The notes below the pieces were generated by a model. The model did not search any database and was not told where the DNA came from. It saw only the letters and a program-made list of their open reading frames with translations. Made by a program: the position numbers and the translations under genes. Below are positions 6,340 to 8,065 of a stretch of 8,065 nt of DNA, piece after piece. The stretch covers positions 1-8,065 of the forward strand of contig JAIFLB010000033.1 in the NCBI GenBank assembly GCA_020049245.1, read 5' to 3'. Source of the stretch: Betaproteobacteria bacterium. GTDB taxonomy: Bacteria; Pseudomonadota; Gammaproteobacteria; Burkholderiales; Thiobacillaceae. The first letter of the stretch is position 1, and each line of letters opens with the position of its first letter.

Positions 6340-6903
6340 ATGCTGTCGATTTCGGAGATCTTTGCCGCACACTTGAGCGCAATCACCGCCCTGCGCGAGC
6401 AAGAAGACATCATTCAGCAACTGGGTGAAGAATTGATCGACTGCCTGCGCCAAGGCCACCGCATCTTTCTCTGCGGCAACGGCGGCAGCGCGGCGGATGC
6501 GCAGCATATCGCCGCCGAAATGGTTTGCCGTTTCGAAACCCAGCGCCGAGCGCTGCCCGCCATCGCTTTGACCACCGACACCTCGGCGCTGACCGCGATT
6601 GGCAATGACTTCGGCTACGAGCAGGTCTTCGCTCGCCAGGTTGAAGCGCTTGCCCGGCCCGGCGATGTACTGATCGGGATTTCCACAAGCGGCAACAGCG
6701 AGAACGTGATTGCGGCCGTCAAACAGGCGAACGCGATGGGTGTTACCACGCTTGGCCTGCTTGGCGGCAGCGGCGGCAAACTGGGGGAACTTGCCCAGCA
6801 CGCCTTCGTCGTGCCGGGCGATGCCACAGCCCGCGTCCAGGAATGCCATATCCTGATCGGACACATCTGGTGCGCGATGATCGACGCCGAGTTCTCGGCG
6901 TAG
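6340..6903 (+). CDS. gmhA: Sedoheptulose 7-phosphate (phosphoheptose) isomerase GmhA
   Basis: A SIS-domain isomerase of 187 residues (family about 190-197) that converts sedoheptulose 7-phosphate to D-glycero-D-manno-heptose 7-phosphate, the first committed step of LPS heptose synthesis, in the cytoplasm. FLCGNGGSAADAQHIAAE (43-60) is the phosphosugar-binding motif. H56 and E60, with Q167 and H175 in VQECHILIGH, match the spacing of the zinc ligands known in GmhA (H-x3-E and Q-x7-H). ISTSGNSENVI (114-124) is the second SIS motif, and LTAIGNDFGYEQVF (84-97) is also characteristic. The ATG at 6340 gives the normal short N-terminal helix (MLSISEIFAAHL). An in-frame ATG at 6205 exists, but it lies antisense inside hldE and would add 45 unrelated residues. 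No clear Shine-Dalgarno is seen, only GGGG about 12 nt upstream. It is divergent from hldE and supplies the substrate HldE uses. Confidence 0.96.
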   Translation: MLSISEIFAAHLSAITALREQEDIIQQLGEELIDCLRQGHRIFLCGNGGSAADAQHIAAEMVCRFETQRRALPAIALTTDTSALTAIGNDFGYEQVFARQVEALARPGDVLIGISTSGNSENVIAAVKQANAMGVTTLGLLGGSGGKLGELAQHAFVVPGDATARVQECHILIGHIWCAMIDAEFSA

Positions 6904-6925
6904 TCGCCCACCTGGCACAGGGTAG

Positions 6926-8065
6926 TTATCCGGGCTGGCGATAGTCGCGTAGCAGCCAGACCTGATATTCGGGCTGGTAATCCGGGTAGAGGTTGAGCTT
7001 GATCGGTTGCATCGGCGTCACCTCGGCGAACCAGAGGGCCAGCTGCGCCGCGTCGAGGCCCTGGCTGATCAACAGAAATTCGCCATGCGGACTCTCACGC
7101 AGATCGGCGCTCAGGGCGAAGTGGTTGTCCAGCCGGGCTTGCGGATTCAGATAACGCATATCCTCGCTCCACGGCCGGGCGTAATAACGCAGCAGCGCAT
7201 GCAGCTTGCGGTCGCTGCTGAGCAATCGCGCGTTTGGGCGAGCTTGCAGGCGCAGCGAGACTTCCCGGCCGAGTTCCCGGAAGCCGGTGACGCGACCGTA
7301 AGGATCGGTTTTGCGCGTTAGCTGGATATCGAGGGCGCCCGTGATGTCATGCAGGTGATAGATGACCGCCGCGAACGCAAGATTCAGCACCAGCGCCGCG
7401 ACCAGCCAGCCGCGCCGATCCTGGCGCAGCCAGTACGCCGTGACCAGGACACTGGCCGCGACATAGGAAAATGCGGCCCAGTTGGCAAAAGCGCGCGACA
7501 GCAGGCTCAGGCTGATGAATGCCGCCAATGGCGCTATAGAAAAAGCGGCAAGCAGACGCATGCGTTCATCGAGCCGCCAAATGCGCGGCCGCGCTACCAG
7601 CAGCAACAGCCCGGCAAAAAAAATGGGGCCGAATACCGCAAACTGAGCAAGGAAGAATTCAAGCATGGCATCGGGGTGAAACAAGCCACGATCGAGTTGC
7701 GAGATTTCAGCGGTGTGCTGGACGCTGACGAAATGGTTCCGCAGATTCCAGATCATGTTCGGCGCCAACACGAGCAAAGCAACAGCCGCCGCAACCCAGG
7801 GACGGAAATCGCGCAACAAGCCGCGCCGATTTGGTTCCAGCACGAGATAGGCAAGGAAACCCAGGCCATAGAACACCATGCTGTATTTGGACAGCAAGCC
7901 AAGCCCGAGGACAACGCCCAGCATGATCCAGTCACGCCAGCGCATGCTTTCCAGCGCAACGCTGGTGAAATACAGCGCCAAACACCAGAACAGCAACAAC
8001 ACCGCATCCGTGGTAATCAGCCAGGAACCCAGGGAAACCACAGGCAGTGTGGCAAAAATCAAGGC
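6926..8065 (-). CDS. GT39 (ArnT/PMT-like) membrane glycosyltransferase, C-terminal 379 residues; start lies beyond the right edge
   Basis: The frame is open to the last base of the window and ends at TAA 6928-6926. Numbered from the edge, SWLITTDAVLLLFWCLALYF (14-33) matches the TTDAxLLLFW segment of GT39 polyprenyl-phosphate-sugar transferases. LGLLSKYSMVFYGLGF (55-70) and WNLRNHFVSVQHTAE (106-120) are further family features, and ANWAAFSYVAA (194-204) resembles the conserved NWA-containing helix. At least seven membrane segments occupy residues 1-240. The last ~135 residues (from about 245) are a mostly soluble tail, probably periplasmic. Such enzymes take a sugar from a polyprenyl phosphate and place it on lipid A, a glycan or a protein outside the inner membrane; which one is not visible. 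The N-terminal loop with the catalytic acidic residues is outside the window. The gene converges on gmhA with 22 bp between stops, so it belongs to a different transcript from the heptose genes. Confidence 0.85.
   Translation of the reverse strand, partial: ALIFATLPVVSLGSWLITTDAVLLLFWCLALYFTSVALESMRWRDWIMLGVVLGLGLLSKYSMVFYGLGFLAYLVLEPNRRGLLRDFRPWVAAAVALLVLAPNMIWNLRNHFVSVQHTAEISQLDRGLFHPDAMLEFFLAQFAVFGPIFFAGLLLLVARPRIWRLDERMRLLAAFSIAPLAAFISLSLLSRAFANWAAFSYVAASVLVTAYWLRQDRRGWLVAALVLNLAFAAVIYHLHDITGALDIQLTRKTDPYGRVTGFRELGREVSLRLQARPNARLLSSDRKLHALLRYYARPWSEDMRYLNPQARLDNHFALSADLRESPHGEFLLISQGLDAAQLALWFAEVTPMQPIKLNLYPDYQPEYQVWLLRDYRQPG

Noticed and set aside
6301..6918. Minus-strand open frame of 205 codons opposite gmhA
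   Set aside because: It mirrors gmhA, which has all its zinc-site and SIS motifs on the plus strand; the antisense product has no recognisable feature.
6904..6925. Possible bidirectional terminator between gmhA and the GT39 gene
   Set aside because: Only a 4-bp inverted repeat (CCTG-GCA-CAGG) is visible and there is no T-run on either side; too weak to call.

Overview
The window reads as a lipopolysaccharide (LPS) inner-core locus from a Gram-negative proteobacterium. The HldE, HldD, WaaF and GmhA homologues all carry the family hallmarks, and most of the window is GC-rich with dense gene packing. A beta- or gammaproteobacterium fits best, but I cannot name a genus from sequence alone.

Layout. 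From about position 6282 leftwards, seven genes run on the minus strand in one tightly packed series: hldE, hldD, waaF, a 288-residue GT-A glycosyltransferase, a frameshifted WaaE/LgtF-like family 2 glycosyltransferase, a SAM-dependent methyltransferase with an N-terminal four-cysteine knuckle, and an O-antigen ligase (WaaL)-like membrane protein cut by the left edge. The junctions are 3 nt apart, 1 nt overlap, 4 nt overlap (ATGA), 4 nt overlap (ATGA), 1 nt apart and 11 nt overlap, which argues for one translationally coupled transcript. gmhA runs divergently on the plus strand from a 57-bp shared intergenic region (6283-6339). Past it, in convergent orientation and only 22 bp away, lies the C-terminal part of a GT39 (ArnT/PMT-like) multi-membrane glycosyltransferase that runs off the right edge.

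How the genes work together. GmhA makes D-glycero-D-manno-heptose 7-phosphate from sedoheptulose 7-phosphate. HldE phosphorylates and later adenylylates the heptose. HldD epimerises ADP-heptose to the L,D form, and WaaF adds the second heptose to the inner core. The two glycosyltransferases probably extend the core. The methyltransferase may modify a sugar. The WaaL-like protein may ligate O-antigen or another polymer to the core. The GmhB phosphatase and WaaC (heptosyltransferase I) are not in the window.

Most notable. The WaaE-like glycosyltransferase is broken by a -1 net shift at about 1657. A stretch of roughly eight residues that I would expect there also appears to be missing, so a small real deletion is more likely than a single-base sequencing error. 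Base composition drops from clearly GC-rich to about half GC near position 1270, so the methyltransferase and ligase-like genes may be a more recently exchanged module. I found no mobile element, CRISPR array, RNA gene or convincingly new system; this is mainly a conventional LPS core locus.
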